64,000 nt of DNA from Salinicola aestuarinus. GTDB lineage: Bacteria > Pseudomonadota > Gammaproteobacteria > Pseudomonadales > Halomonadaceae. Both the position numbers and the translations under genes were made by a program. The notes under the pieces were generated by a model. The model was given only the letters and a program-made list of their open reading frames with translations. It did not search any database and had not been told where the DNA came from. The DNA is taken from positions 85,664 to 149,663 of the forward strand of contig NZ_PZJP01000007.1 in NCBI RefSeq assembly GCF_003206645.1. The letters run 5' to 3'. Below are positions 18,877 to 27,541 of this stretch, in pieces (the first letter of the stretch is position 1; every line of letters begins with the position of its first letter).

Positions 18877-19254
18877 ATGAGAAAGGGTATTGCAGCCGTC
18901 ACCGCCACGACCTTCATGCTGCTGATGGGGGGAGCGGGCTTTGCACAGGCTCAGTCCAGCGACGGCGCAGGCAACATGAATGAAAGTGCCGGCCACAGCG
19001 ACGCCATGAATGATGCGCTGGACTCCAACACGGAATCGATGAGCACCGGCTCTGGCGTTACCGGCGAGTCGACCATGTCCGACGCGGGTAACATGGGCGA
19101 CAATGCCGGCCAGAGTGACGCGACCGAAGAGTCGCTGGAAGCCGTCGAATCCGAAACTGACGAGAAGACCAACATCGAGAACAGCGAAGAGCTCGACGAG
19201 CTGAACGCTGACGGCCAGAGCGATGCCGCAGGTGAAGCGCTCCAAAGCCAGTAA
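18877..19254 (+). CDS. Small secreted acidic protein of unknown function
   Basis: 125 residues. Residues 1-25 form a clear Sec signal peptide (MRKGIAAVTATTFMLLMGG, cleavage near AQA-QS). The mature part is rich in Ser, Asp, Glu, Gly, Asn and Met and very acidic, as expected for an exported protein of a halophile. Imperfect repeats are visible, with motifs such as GNMNESAGHSDAM, GNMGDNAGQSDAT and ADGQSDAAGEAL spaced through the chain. I recognise no domain. The start is supported by AAGGAA before ATG 18877, and a good terminator follows, so this is a single-gene transcript. It lies between two candidate Csr-type RNAs. Confidence 0.75.
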   Translation: MRKGIAAVTATTFMLLMGGAGFAQAQSSDGAGNMNESAGHSDAMNDALDSNTESMSTGSGVTGESTMSDAGNMGDNAGQSDATEESLEAVESETDEKTNIENSEELDELNADGQSDAAGEALQSQ

Positions 19255-19277
19255 CGGCTCGACCCACGAGTCTGAAG

Positions 19278-19302
19278 AGGCGCCTCTACGGCGCCTTTTT
19301 TA
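19278..19302 (+). terminator. Intrinsic terminator after the small secreted protein gene
   Basis: Stem AGGCGCC/GGCGCCT with loop TCTAC, followed by TTTTTTATG. Classical Rho-independent terminator 23 bp after the stop. Confidence 0.9.
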
Positions 19303-19419
19303 TGTCTGTCACTTTCGACGTTGACGTCGATCGGTGCTTTTCCCTGTTTACATTAAGACACAAATGCATGGCGGGAAGTTCACCTGGATCAAATTATCTC
19401 ATGGGTAAAAGGTTCACTG

Positions 19420-19710
19420 TGGACGGGCATTGCCAGGGAGGCATGGCGACGGAGGGAGATCGCCGGCAAGGAAGCGAGTCGCAGGACGCGACTGACCGTT
19501 CAGGGACGCGCGGTGCAGGGAGCCACATCGGAGAAAGGACGCAGGACGCGTCGCTCGAAGATTTGGTGCTGCAGGAAGCCGCGACAGGCATAGGGAGAGT
19601 GCCGCAGGAAGCGACAGGCTACTGAGCAAGGATGCGCTCCGTAGTCGAAAGCACAGGGAAGTTCGGCAGGACGCCGTGAAGTGACAGCAAGGAGAGCAGC
19701 GCTGTCGAGG
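19420..19710 (+). ncRNA. CsrB-type small RNA B (CsrA/RsmA-sequestering candidate)
   Basis: About 290 bases with at least 18 GGA motifs, most as CAGGA or AGGGA. Many sit in the loops of short hairpins: TGCC-AGGGA-GGCA, GGCGA-(GGAGGGA)-TCGCC, AGTCGC-AGGAC-GCGACT, ACGC-AGGAC-GCGT, GGCA-(AGGGA)-TGCC, CGC-AGGAA-GCG, CGGC-AGGAC-GCCG and GACAGC-(AAGGAGA)-GCTGTC. This repeated architecture matches E. coli CsrB. An open reading frame (19302-19625) crosses it, but its composition follows the RNA repeats and it is not protein-like. I see no clear promoter or T-tract terminator, so both ends are approximate. Confidence 0.72.
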
Positions 19711-19801
19711 GTTCGTCATGCGGCCCCTCTTCTCGCTGTGCTGTTCGAGTCGCCATCCCGGCGGCTTTGGCTCGGCTGGCCTACGCCACCGATCCATCCG
19801 A

Positions 19802-19829
19802 TTGACTTCCCGTTTCGCCAACGTACAAT
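19802..19829 (+). promoter_or_regulatory. Promoter of tRNA-Leu
   Basis: TTGACT at 19802-19807 and TACAAT at 19824-19829 with a 16-bp spacer, placing the start of transcription about 10 bases before the mature tRNA. Confidence 0.75.
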
Positions 19830-19846
19830 GGCCGCGCACTTCACTC

Positions 19847-19931
19847 GCGGATGTGGTGGAATTGGTAGACACGCTAGATTTAGGTTCTAGTGCCGATAGG
19901 CGTGGGAGTTCGAGTCTCCCCATCCGCACCA
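19847..19931 (+). tRNA. tRNA-Leu (anticodon UAG)
   Basis: 85 bases including an encoded CCA end. The acceptor arms GCGGATG/CATCCGC pair perfectly. The anticodon stem is CTAGA/TCTAG with loop TTTAGGT, giving anticodon TAG (reads CUA). The long variable arm typical of type II tRNAs and the T-arm GGGAGTTCGAGTCTCCC are present. A broken integrase gene lies immediately downstream, which suggests that the 3' end served as an attachment site. Confidence 0.97.
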
Positions 19932-19938
19932 GCTTGAT

Positions 19939-20300
19939 TCACGAGGCTTTTCGGCCTTCGATGACCCCCTCCAGATGTGCCACTCGATTTCCCGTGTGAC
20001 CAGATTGTGACGCACTCCCCATTCGGTTTACCGCCTCGCGGACCCGGTGCGGCGAGAGGTGCGCGTATCGCTGTGTCATCACGATCTTGGCGTTCTCTAG
20101 TCTGTCTTTTACCACCCTCGGTGGTACCCCATCGTCGACTAGCCAAGACGCTGACGGCGTGCGCAGGTCGCTGGCCGTAAGTCCTGGATCTCTATCGCCT
20201 CGCATAATGTCGCAAACCGGTTCTGGATGTCGCTGATCTGTCTGTTCCGAGCCGTCATGACGTTGAAATGATGATCGACGCGGTAGCGTCCGCATCGAGA
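19939..20300 (-). pseudogene. Tyrosine recombinase (phage/island integrase) remnant, frameshifted
   Basis: The C-terminal part reads DLRTPSASWLVDDGVP, then VMTQRYAHLSPHRVREAV, clearly related to DLRHTFASWLV and MTERYAHL of lambda-type integrases, with the catalytic Tyr still present. The HxxR motif is damaged (DLRTP instead of HDLRHT). Upstream homology (RFATLCEAIEIQDLR) is in another frame, so there is at least one frameshift near 20190, and the N-terminal catalytic half is missing. It points toward tRNA-Leu, 8 bp away. This is probably the scar of a lost or decayed integrated element. Confidence 0.75.
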
Positions 20301-20428
20301 CCTGGCGCTCGGCGAGACTCGACTCCTCCTTCAAGTGCCACCTCAAGCTGCCGATCTTTTATCAGGACGAGATGGCCACCCCTCCGCAAGCCCTATGCGG
20401 CGTGGCTGGCAGCGACGGCGAGGGCGTG

Positions 20429-21214
20429 ATGGATTTCCTTGGCAGGCGTATCGGTAGACGGGTGCTGCAGCTGGGTCAGCGCTTCGGCGACAGTGTGCGA
20501 CAAGCACTGCCGGGCTACTGCGCATTCTGTCTGACGCCAGTGGGTGGCAGTCAGCCGTGGTGTGCGTCCTGCTACGCGGCGCTGCCTTGGAACCGTCATG
20601 CCTGTCGGCGCTGCGGCGAGCCGATGCCGGCGTCGACAGTGACCGCTGTCGACTGTGGGCGCTGTCTGAAGTCGCCGCCGGCGTTTGATGCGTCTCTGGT
20701 TCCACTGCGTTACGAATCCCACCTGACTCAATTGATCCATCGATTCAAGTTCTCGGCTGACCCGCGTGCCGGGGAGATTCTGGTGAGACTGCTGGCAAGC
20801 GCGTATCACTTCGAGGCGTCGTCATCGTTCGGGATGTCCTTCAACGAAGCGCCGCGTGTCGCCTCCCCGGTCATTGTCGGCGTTCCCGGGCAGCGGGCAA
20901 GAACCCGAGAGCGCGGCTTCGATCACGTCGGCTGGCTCACCCAGCGGCTGGCGGGCCGGTTGCAGCTCCCTGTATGTCACGCCATCCGGCAGCGCGAGAC
21001 GCCGACGCAACGCGGGCTCGATCGGCGTGAGCGTCAACGCAACGTCAAGGCGGCTTTCGTCATGGAGCAAGAATTGCCGAATGTGGTCGTGGTGCTCGAC
21101 GATGTCATGACCACGGGTGCGACACTCCATTCGCTGGCGGTTGCGTGTCACTCCGCGGGGGCCAAGCGAGTCGTGGGTGTGGCGTGCGCGCGTACGCCAT
21201 CCGGGCGGATCTGA
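20429..21214 (+). CDS. comF: ComF family phosphoribosyltransferase-like protein
   Basis: 261 residues by this start. The N-terminal zinc-finger cysteines (YCAFC, WCASC, CRRCGEP, CGRC) and the PRPP-binding loop VVVVLDDVMTTGATL near the C-terminus define ComF, linked to natural transformation and DNA uptake in several bacteria. ATG 20429 has GAGGG just upstream and gives a family-like N-terminus. An in-frame ATG at 20372 would add 19 atypical residues. The preceding 130 bp are open in frame and lie next to the integrase scar, so the native promoter may be disturbed. Confidence 0.85.
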   Translation: MDFLGRRIGRRVLQLGQRFGDSVRQALPGYCAFCLTPVGGSQPWCASCYAALPWNRHACRRCGEPMPASTVTAVDCGRCLKSPPAFDASLVPLRYESHLTQLIHRFKFSADPRAGEILVRLLASAYHFEASSSFGMSFNEAPRVASPVIVGVPGQRARTRERGFDHVGWLTQRLAGRLQLPVCHAIRQRETPTQRGLDRRERQRNVKAAFVMEQELPNVVVVLDDVMTTGATLHSLAVACHSAGAKRVVGVACARTPSGRI

Positions 21215-21257
21215 TAGCATCGGCCGCCCATTCCGATCGTGTCAGCCCGAGGTTCAC

Positions 21258-22244
21258 ATGAGCGCCAAAACCCCGCACCCCTTCGACACGCTGACGCCTC
21301 AGCGTGTTGTCGAGTCCATCGAGTCGCTGGGATTGTGGCTGCCAGGAGAGCCGTTCGCCCTGAATAGCTATGAAAACCGCGTTTACTCGGTCACCGACGA
21401 CGATCGGCGCCGGTGGGTGGCGAAGTTCTACCGCCCGGGACGCTGGAGCGATGCACAGATTCTCGAAGAGCACGCCTTCCTCGCGGAATTGGGGAGTGCC
21501 GGCGTGCCCGCAGGGCAAGTGTGGTCTGACTCTCAGGGCCGCACGCTGCATGAAGTCGACGGCTTTCGCTTCTCGCTGTTCACACACGTTCCGGGGCAGG
21601 CGCCTGAGCTTGACAAGCCGGAGCATCTCTTTGCCCTGGGCAGCCTGATCGGGCGTATTCATGCTGTCGGCCGCGAGCGGCCTTTTGCGCATCGCCTGGT
21701 ATTCGACATTCCGGCCATGGTCGCTGAGAGTCGCGAGCGCGTGCTAGCCGCACCGTGGCTGAGCACACGCCAGCGCGCCGCCTACGAGCGAATTCTCGAT
21801 GCGCTGCTACCCCTCATGGCGCAAAGCGCATGGCCGGCCAGTGCACTACAGCGGGTGCAAGGCGACTGCCATCTGGGCAACATGCTCGGTCGTGACGACG
21901 ACTTTGCGCTGGTCGATTTCGACGACTGCGCCATGGCGCCGGCGATTCAGGATCTCTGGATGTTGTTGACCGCGCAGACGCCCGAGGAGTGGCAGATGCA
22001 GCTATCAGAAGTGATCGAAGGCTACGAGGAGTCGCTCGAATTCGACCGCCGAGAGCTTGAGTGGATCGAGACGCTGCGGACGTTGCGTCTGATTCGCCAC
22101 ACCGCCTGGCTGACCGCGCGCTGGGACGATCCCGCCTTTCCCCGAGCCTTCCCCTATGTGGCCGAGTCAGGGTACTGGGACCAGCACCTTCGCACGCTGG
22201 AGCAGCAGCGTCTGGCGCTGGACTCGCCGCGCTGGCTTGCCTGA
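21258..22244 (+). CDS. srkA: Stress response serine/threonine kinase (YihE/SrkA)
   Basis: 328 residues, the same length as E. coli SrkA, an APH-fold protein kinase that counters stress-induced death. The catalytic region QGDCHLGNMLG and the metal site VDFDDCAMAPAIQDLWML (about residues 195-235) are intact, as is the N-terminal SYENRVYSV. The ATG at 21258 follows GAGGT; the upstream extension lies in the comF gene and is rejected. It starts 43 bp after comF and is probably co-transcribed with it. Confidence 0.93.
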   Translation: MSAKTPHPFDTLTPQRVVESIESLGLWLPGEPFALNSYENRVYSVTDDDRRRWVAKFYRPGRWSDAQILEEHAFLAELGSAGVPAGQVWSDSQGRTLHEVDGFRFSLFTHVPGQAPELDKPEHLFALGSLIGRIHAVGRERPFAHRLVFDIPAMVAESRERVLAAPWLSTRQRAAYERILDALLPLMAQSAWPASALQRVQGDCHLGNMLGRDDDFALVDFDDCAMAPAIQDLWMLLTAQTPEEWQMQLSEVIEGYEESLEFDRRELEWIETLRTLRLIRHTAWLTARWDDPAFPRAFPYVAESGYWDQHLRTLEQQRLALDSPRWLA

Positions 22245-22465
22245 CGGCGAACGCGCCAACACAGCCAGGTCGCCCTCGCTCCTTGAAGAGCCACAGGGCA
22301 TCAGTCGTGGGCGATAACGTAAGACGATGGGGCTTCAATGGCGGATCGGATCGTGAATCGATAGTGACCGGGCGCGAGTTTCGCTAGAATCCCCGCCACT
22401 CTAGATCGGCTGGATGCCGGCAACGTCTGGCGCCAGCCTCGGCAGCGATTCGACAGGGCAGCGAC

Positions 22466-23023
22466 ATGACCGATCAACTGGCAGGCCACTACCGCGGTAT
22501 TCTCGAGAAGTTGGGTGAAGACCCCGACCGGGAAGGCCTGCGCAACACCCCCGAGCGCGCCGCCAAGGCAATGCAGTTCCTGACCCAGGGCTACTCGCAG
22601 TCGCTGGAGGCGCTGGTCAACGGCGCCGTCTTCGCCTCGGACACCGACGAGATGGTGGTGGTCAAGGACATCGAAATGTACTCGATGTGCGAGCACCACG
22701 TGCTGCCGTTCATCGGCAAGTGCCACATCGCCTATCTTCCCCAGGGCAAGGTGCTCGGCCTCTCCAAGTTCGCGCGGATCGTCGACATGTACGCCCGCCG
22801 CCTGCAGATCCAGGAGAACCTCACGCGAGAGATCGCTGAAGCGGTGATGCAGGTGACCGGCGCTCGCGGCGTGGGTGTCATCGTCGAGGCGCAGCACATG
22901 TGCATGATGATGCGCGGCGTCGAGAAGCAGAACTCCAGCATGAAGACCTCGGTCATGCTTGGCAGTTTCCGCAAGAATCAGACGACGCGTCAGGAGTTCC
23001 TGATGCTGGTCAACAATCGCTGA
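22466..23023 (+). CDS. folE: GTP cyclohydrolase I
   Basis: 185-residue zinc enzyme that converts GTP to dihydroneopterin triphosphate, the first step of folate synthesis. Zinc ligands are visible in [19 protein letters not shown] (Cys about 75, His about 78) and [13 protein letters not shown] (Cys about 146). The GTP-binding [12 protein letters not shown] segment is present. The length fits the shorter Bacillus/Pseudomonas type rather than the 222-residue E. coli form. The ATG is at 22466. A TAGAAT hexamer at 22385-22390 may be its -10. Confidence 0.97.
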   Translation: MTDQLAGHYRGILEKLGEDPDREGLRNTPERAAKAMQFLTQGYSQSLEALVNGAVFASDTDEMVVVKDIEMYSMCEHHVLPFIGKCHIAYLPQGKVLGLSKFARIVDMYARRLQIQENLTREIAEAVMQVTGARGVGVIVEAQHMCMMMRGVEKQNSSMKTSVMLGSFRKNQTTRQEFLMLVNNR

Positions 23024-23100
23024 GTGATCTCTGCCTGGCCGTCGAACAATCGATGAGCTTGGGCGAGTCAATCCACTGACAGTCAACGAGAGGTGCCGCG

Positions 23101-23553
23101 ATGGATGGTCGACTCGAGGCGTTCGACGATGACGCCCAGGCTGGCGAGGTGAGCGCAGGCGATGGCACCCGCTATGCATTCGATCTCTCTCAGTGGCGGG
23201 GTCGCGGTCTGCCTCGGGTCGGCAGTGCGGTGCGTTTCGACGTGCGCGAAGGCCGCGCCGCCCAGGTTTTTGACCGGCCCGAGGCGCAGCGGCGCGCCGC
23301 GTCAACCCGTGACACGACCGGCAAGACCCGGCGCAAACAGCTCTCCCATTGGGCGCTGGCGGCCTTCGTGGTGGCTCTGGTCGGCTTTAGCGCCGGTCGC
23401 TATGCCCCGGTAATCGAAGTCGGAGCGCTGGTGCTGGCCTGGGTTGCCTTACGCCAGGTTCATCGCGCCCCGGAGCGGCTTCGGGGCACCACGCTCGCCG
23501 CCGTCGCCATCGTCATTGCGGTCGGGGTGGCTCTCTGGTCGCAGTGGCCGTAA
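23101..23553 (+). CDS. Small membrane protein with cold-shock-like N-terminus
   Basis: 150 residues. The N-terminal 60 or so residues (EVSAGDGTRYAFDLSQWRG, then GSAVRFDVREGRAAQVF) recall an OB-fold cold-shock domain of the kind seen in DUF1294-type proteins. Two or three hydrophobic helices follow (about 78-120 and 130-148). The full family is not recognised. The ATG at 23101 has GAGAGGTG upstream. It could belong with folE, 77 bp upstream. Confidence 0.6.
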   Translation: MDGRLEAFDDDAQAGEVSAGDGTRYAFDLSQWRGRGLPRVGSAVRFDVREGRAAQVFDRPEAQRRAASTRDTTGKTRRKQLSHWALAAFVVALVGFSAGRYAPVIEVGALVLAWVALRQVHRAPERLRGTTLAAVAIVIAVGVALWSQWP

Positions 23554-23855
23554 CCCTTCGGTCACAAGATTCTCACTGCAAGGCGCGCCCACGCCGCCTC
23601 GAGCGTCGTGCACATCGACCTGCCAAGCGCCAACGGGCACCCCTGGAGGCGTTTGCGACTGGCGCCGCCTCGGCGAACGCGCCATCCTGTGGGGGAATTC
23701 GCTGTCTCCGCCTTCTTTCGTCGACGCGACACCCTACGGGGCGTCCATACGCTTCGGTTATCGCCGTCGGCCTGGCGGCACGAAGGGGAGCAGTAGCGCT
23801 TCGGCCGGCCGGCTTCAAGCCGCGCCGGCCTGAACATTTAAGGAAGGAGTGAATC
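23554..23855. other. Intergenic region before gabD
   Basis: 302 bp with several short overlapping frames, none of which looks like a real protein. A GC-rich inverted repeat around GGCCGGCTT...GCCGGCC near 23802-23830 could form a hairpin just before the gabD ribosome-binding site. Confidence 0.3.
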
Positions 23856-25325
23856 ATGCAGCCCGTCAACGAGAGCGCGCTTTTTCGACCCTACGCCTAC
23901 ATCGACGGATACTGGGTCGCCGCCGACAGCGGCGAGCAGATCGACGTCGACAATCCCGCCACTGGCGAGATCCTCGGGCGCATGCCCAAGCTCGGCCGCG
24001 CCGAGACCGACCGCGCCATCGATGCCGCCGAGGCAGCACTTCCCGGCTGGCGCAAGCATACCGCGCAGGAACGGGCCGATATCCTGATGAAGTGGTATGA
24101 GCTGATGCTGGAGCACAAGGACGAGCTGGCCGCCATCATGACCGCGGAGCAGGGCAAGCCGGTCAAGGAAGCCGCCGGCGAGATCGTCTACGCCGCGAGC
24201 TTCATGCGCTGGTTCGCGGAAGAAGCCCGGCGGATCTATGGGGACACCATCCCCGCCGCCAGTAACAACCAGCGAATCGTCGTGACCAAGCAGCCGGTGG
24301 GCGTGGTCGGGGCGATCACGCCCTGGAACTTCCCGTCGTCGATGATCACACGCAAGGCCGCCGCCGCTCTGGCTGCGGGCTGCACCATCGTGATCAAACC
24401 GGCGAGCCAGACGCCGTTCTCGGCGACCGCGCTGGCGGCGCTAGCCGAGAAAGCGGGCGTGCCGCGGGGCGTGTTCAATGTCGTCCCCGGCAAGGCGAGC
24501 GACATCGCCAAGGCGATGACCGAGTCGCCGGTGGTTCGCAAGGTGACGTTTACCGGCTCGACCGAGGTCGGCAGCACGCTGATGGCGAACGCCGCTCAGC
24601 ATATCCAGAAGATCTCACTGGAGCTCGGCGGCAACGCGCCGTTCCTGGTCTTCGAAGACGCCGACCTCGACGCAGCGGTCGATGGCGCCATCGCCTCCAA
24701 GTTCCGCAATGCTGGACAGACCTGTGTCTGCACCAATCGCTTTCTGGTGCAGTCGAGTGTCATCAACGCCTTCAGCGAGAAGCTCGCCGCCGCCATGAAC
24801 AGCGAACTCAAGGTGGGTAGCGGCTTCGAGGAGGGCGTCAACGTGGGCCCGCTGATCGACGAGGATGCGGTGGCCAAGGTCAGCGATCACGTCAGGGATG
24901 CGACCGACAAGGGAGCCCAGCTGCTCCTGGGTGGCCACGAGCATTCGCTGGGTGGCCGTTTCTTCTCCCCGACACTGGTCAGTCACGCGACCCCCGAGAT
25001 GAAGGTGGCCAGCGAGGAGACCTTCGGTCCGCTGGCGGCGGTCTTCCCGTTCGAAACGGAAGAGGAGGGCGTGCGCATGGCCAACGACACCCAGTTTGGC
25101 CTGGCCTCCTACTTCTACTCCCGCGATCTCGGGAGGGTCTGGCGAGTCGCCGAAGCGCTGGAGTACGGCATGGTAGGCATCAACACCGGCCTGATCTCCA
25201 ACGCCAGTGCCCCCTTCGGTGGCGTCAAGGCGTCCGGCCTCGGGCGCGAAGGGTCCAAATATGGTCTCGACGAGTATCTGGAGATCAAGTATCTCTGCAT
25301 CGATCTGGGAACCGACGCGGGCTGA
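23856..25325 (+). CDS. gabD: NADP-dependent succinate-semialdehyde dehydrogenase
   Basis: 489-residue aldehyde dehydrogenase that oxidises succinate semialdehyde to succinate in GABA degradation. Conserved features are ITPWNFPSSMITRKAAAALA (cofactor site), FTGSTEVGS, the general-base Glu in LELGGNAPF (about 256) and the catalytic Cys in GQTCVCTNR (about 289; the two-Cys spacing is typical of GabD). The ATG at 23856 has AAGGAAGGAG upstream. No gabT is adjacent in this window. Ends at a shared terminator with purH. Confidence 0.93.
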   Translation: MQPVNESALFRPYAYIDGYWVAADSGEQIDVDNPATGEILGRMPKLGRAETDRAIDAAEAALPGWRKHTAQERADILMKWYELMLEHKDELAAIMTAEQGKPVKEAAGEIVYAASFMRWFAEEARRIYGDTIPAASNNQRIVVTKQPVGVVGAITPWNFPSSMITRKAAAALAAGCTIVIKPASQTPFSATALAALAEKAGVPRGVFNVVPGKASDIAKAMTESPVVRKVTFTGSTEVGSTLMANAAQHIQKISLELGGNAPFLVFEDADLDAAVDGAIASKFRNAGQTCVCTNRFLVQSSVINAFSEKLAAAMNSELKVGSGFEEGVNVGPLIDEDAVAKVSDHVRDATDKGAQLLLGGHEHSLGGRFFSPTLVSHATPEMKVASEETFGPLAAVFPFETEEEGVRMANDTQFGLASYFYSRDLGRVWRVAEALEYGMVGINTGLISNASAPFGGVKASGLGREGSKYGLDEYLEIKYLCIDLGTDAG

Positions 25326-25395
25326 ACCTCGTGCCGGCTGGCGCGCTCTACTCGAACGCGCCAGCCTGCGAGCCCAGTGGCATCGGTGCCAAACC

Positions 25396-25427
25396 AAAAA
25401 AAACCGCGACGGTGTCGCGGTTTTTTG
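25396..25427. terminator. Bidirectional intrinsic terminator gabD/purH
   Basis: Stem AACCGCGAC/GTCGCGGTT with loop GGT, flanked by an A run on the left and a T run on the right, so it can stop transcription from both convergent genes. Confidence 0.93.
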
Positions 25428-25453
25428 TGGCGAGAGCGGACTGGCGACGCGGC

Positions 25454-27049
25454 TTAGTGCCGGAAGTGGCGCATGCCGGTAAACACCATGGCGATGCCCG
25501 CCTCATTGGCGGCAGCGATCACCTCGTCGTCGCGCATCGAGCCCCCCGGTTGAATGACGGCAGTGATGCCGGCGGCCGCGGCGTTGTCGAGCCCGTCGCG
25601 GAAGGGGAAGAAAGCGTCCGATGCCATCACGGAGCCGGCAACTTCCAGTCCGGCGTGCTCGGCCTTGATGCCGGCAATGCGAGAGGCGTTGATCCGGCTC
25701 ATCTGACCGGCGCCGACGCCGACCGTCTGGCGTCCGCTGGCATAGACGATGGCATTGGACTTGACGAACTTGGCGACTTTCCAGGCGAAGACCAGATCGT
25801 GCAGTTCGCGCTCGCTCGGGGCGCGCTGGGTCACCACCTTGAGGTCGTCGGCATCGATCATTCCGGTGTCTCGGCTCTGCACCAGCAGGCCGCCGTTGAC
25901 GCGCTTGTAGTCCCAGCCTTCGCCGGTACGCGCGGGAAGTTCACCGCAGGCAAGCAGACGAACATTGGTCTTGCTGGCGACGGCATCACGGGCTGCCTGA
26001 GAGATGCTTGGCGCGATGATCACCTCGACGAACTGCCGGGAAACAATCGCCTGAGCGGTCTCGCCGTCGAGTTCTCGGTTGAAGGCGATGATGCCGCCGA
26101 AAGCCGACTCGCTGTCGGTGGCAAACGCCAGTTCGTAGGCCTGGCGAATACCGCCCTCGTCATCCGGCACGACCGCCACGCCACACGGGTTGGCGTGCTT
26201 GACGATCACGCAGGCGGGCTTGGAGAAAGACTTGACGCACTCCAGCGCGGCGTCCGTATCGGCCACGTTGTTGTAAGACAGCGCCTTGCCCTGGAGCTGT
26301 GTGGCACTGGAGATGCTGGCCTCGGTGTGCCCCGGCTCGACATAGAACGCCGCTTTCTGGTGCGGGTTCTCGCCGTAGCGCATGCCCTGTTTCTTGCTGA
26401 ACTGCATCGACAGGGTGCGCGGGAAGTTCGTTTCACCTTCACCGACACGCTGACCGAAGTAGTTGGCAATGGCCGCATCGTAGGCGGCGGTGTGCTCGAA
26501 CGCCTTGATCGCCAGGTCGAAACGCGTCGAGTGGCTCACGGCGCCTTCATGGCTGGCCATGTCCTTGAGCACTCGCGAGTAGTCGCCGGCGGCGACGACG
26601 ATCGTGGTGTAGGCGTGATTCTTGGCGCAGGAGCGAACCATCGTCGGCCCGCCGATATCGATGTTCTCGATCGCCTCCTCGAGGGTGCAGTCCGGCTTTG
26701 CCACGGTCTGCTCGAACGGGTAGAGGTTGACCACCACCATGTCGATGGGCGCGATGTCATGCTCGGCCATGACCGCGTCGTCTTCGCCGCGTCGTCCGAG
26801 GATGCCGCCGTGGATTTTCGGATGGAGTGTCTTCACCCGGCCATCCATGATTTCCGGAAAGCCGGTATGTGCGGAGACTTCCGTGACCGCGACGCCGTTT
26901 TCCTGCAGGAGCCGATAGGTGCCGCCGGTCGAGAGCAGCTCGACCCCGCGGTCGGTGAGTTCACGGGCGAAGTCGACCACGCCGGTCTTGTCGGAGACGC
27001 TGAGCAGCGCGCGGCGAATCGGGCGGGAAGCGGAGGAGGATTGGGTCAT
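25454..27049 (-). CDS. purH: Bifunctional AICAR formyltransferase/IMP cyclohydrolase
   Basis: 531-residue enzyme of the last two steps of IMP synthesis. The N-terminal IMP cyclohydrolase (MGS-like) domain has [15 protein letters not shown] and [13 protein letters not shown]. The C-terminal transformylase has the catalytic KHANPCG motif. Length and order match the family. Transcribed away from fis, 183 bp downstream of it. Confidence 0.98.
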   Translation of the reverse strand: MTQSSSASRPIRRALLSVSDKTGVVDFARELTDRGVELLSTGGTYRLLQENGVAVTEVSAHTGFPEIMDGRVKTLHPKIHGGILGRRGEDDAVMAEHDIAPIDMVVVNLYPFEQTVAKPDCTLEEAIENIDIGGPTMVRSCAKNHAYTTIVVAAGDYSRVLKDMASHEGAVSHSTRFDLAIKAFEHTAAYDAAIANYFGQRVGEGETNFPRTLSMQFSKKQGMRYGENPHQKAAFYVEPGHTEASISSATQLQGKALSYNNVADTDAALECVKSFSKPACVIVKHANPCGVAVVPDDEGGIRQAYELAFATDSESAFGGIIAFNRELDGETAQAIVSRQFVEVIIAPSISQAARDAVASKTNVRLLACGELPARTGEGWDYKRVNGGLLVQSRDTGMIDADDLKVVTQRAPSERELHDLVFAWKVAKFVKSNAIVYASGRQTVGVGAGQMSRINASRIAGIKAEHAGLEVAGSVMASDAFFPFRDGLDNAAAAGITAVIQPGGSMRDDEVIAAANEAGIAMVFTGMRHFRH

Positions 27050-27232
27050 GCCAGAGCACTCTTGTCGATGAATCGAACTGTGGTGAAATCGAGGGACCGC
27101 TGTCGTTGACGGTGTTGAGTTGCTGGCGTCGAGCGGGTCGACGCGGCTAGCAGGACGATGTATCGCGAGCGACGCGAATTCACGGAGCCGTCGAACGGGT
27201 CTGGCGTGACGGCGGCTGTCGCGATGGCCTGG

Positions 27233-27541
27233 TCAGATCAGATCGTACTGCTTGAGTTTCTTGCGCAGGGTGCCCCGGTTGAGGCCAAGAAGCTCGGCTG
27301 CGCGGGTCTGGTTGCCCTCGACGTGGCGCATGACCACCTCGAGCAGCGGCGCTTCCACCTCTGCCAGGACCATGGGGTAAAGGTGCGTGACGGATTCGCC
27401 CTCGAGGTGGGCGAAGTAGCGCTCCATGACGTGCTCGACGCATTCGCGCAGCGTGCCCTGCGAGGCGCTGGGAGAGATCTGGAGCGATTGTCCATCGGTG
27501 GACGAAGCGTCGCCGAGGGGGAGAGGCTGCCGGCTGTTCAT
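27233..27541 (-). CDS. fis: Nucleoid protein and global regulator Fis
   Basis: 102 residues. The C-terminal helix-turn-helix is canonical: NQTRAAELLGLNRGTLRKKL (about 78-97), and the MERYFAHLEGE helix precedes it. Fis bends DNA, activates rRNA promoters and acts in recombination. It overlaps the dusB stop by 4 bases (ATGA), the classic dusB-fis operon. Confidence 0.97.
   Translation of the reverse strand: MNSRQPLPLGDASSTDGQSLQISPSASQGTLRECVEHVMERYFAHLEGESVTHLYPMVLAEVEAPLLEVVMRHVEGNQTRAAELLGLNRGTLRKKLKQYDLI

Noticed and set aside
19342..19362. TGTTTACATTAAGACACA considered as a GacA box for small RNA B
   Set aside because: Matches only about half of the consensus positions and is not a good palindrome.
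19302..19625. Open frame over small RNA B
   Set aside because: Composition is dictated by the repeated GGA hairpins, and there is no ribosome-binding site or family resemblance.
25331..27109. 592-codon open frame opposite purH
   Set aside because: Antisense shadow of purH; no coherent domain.
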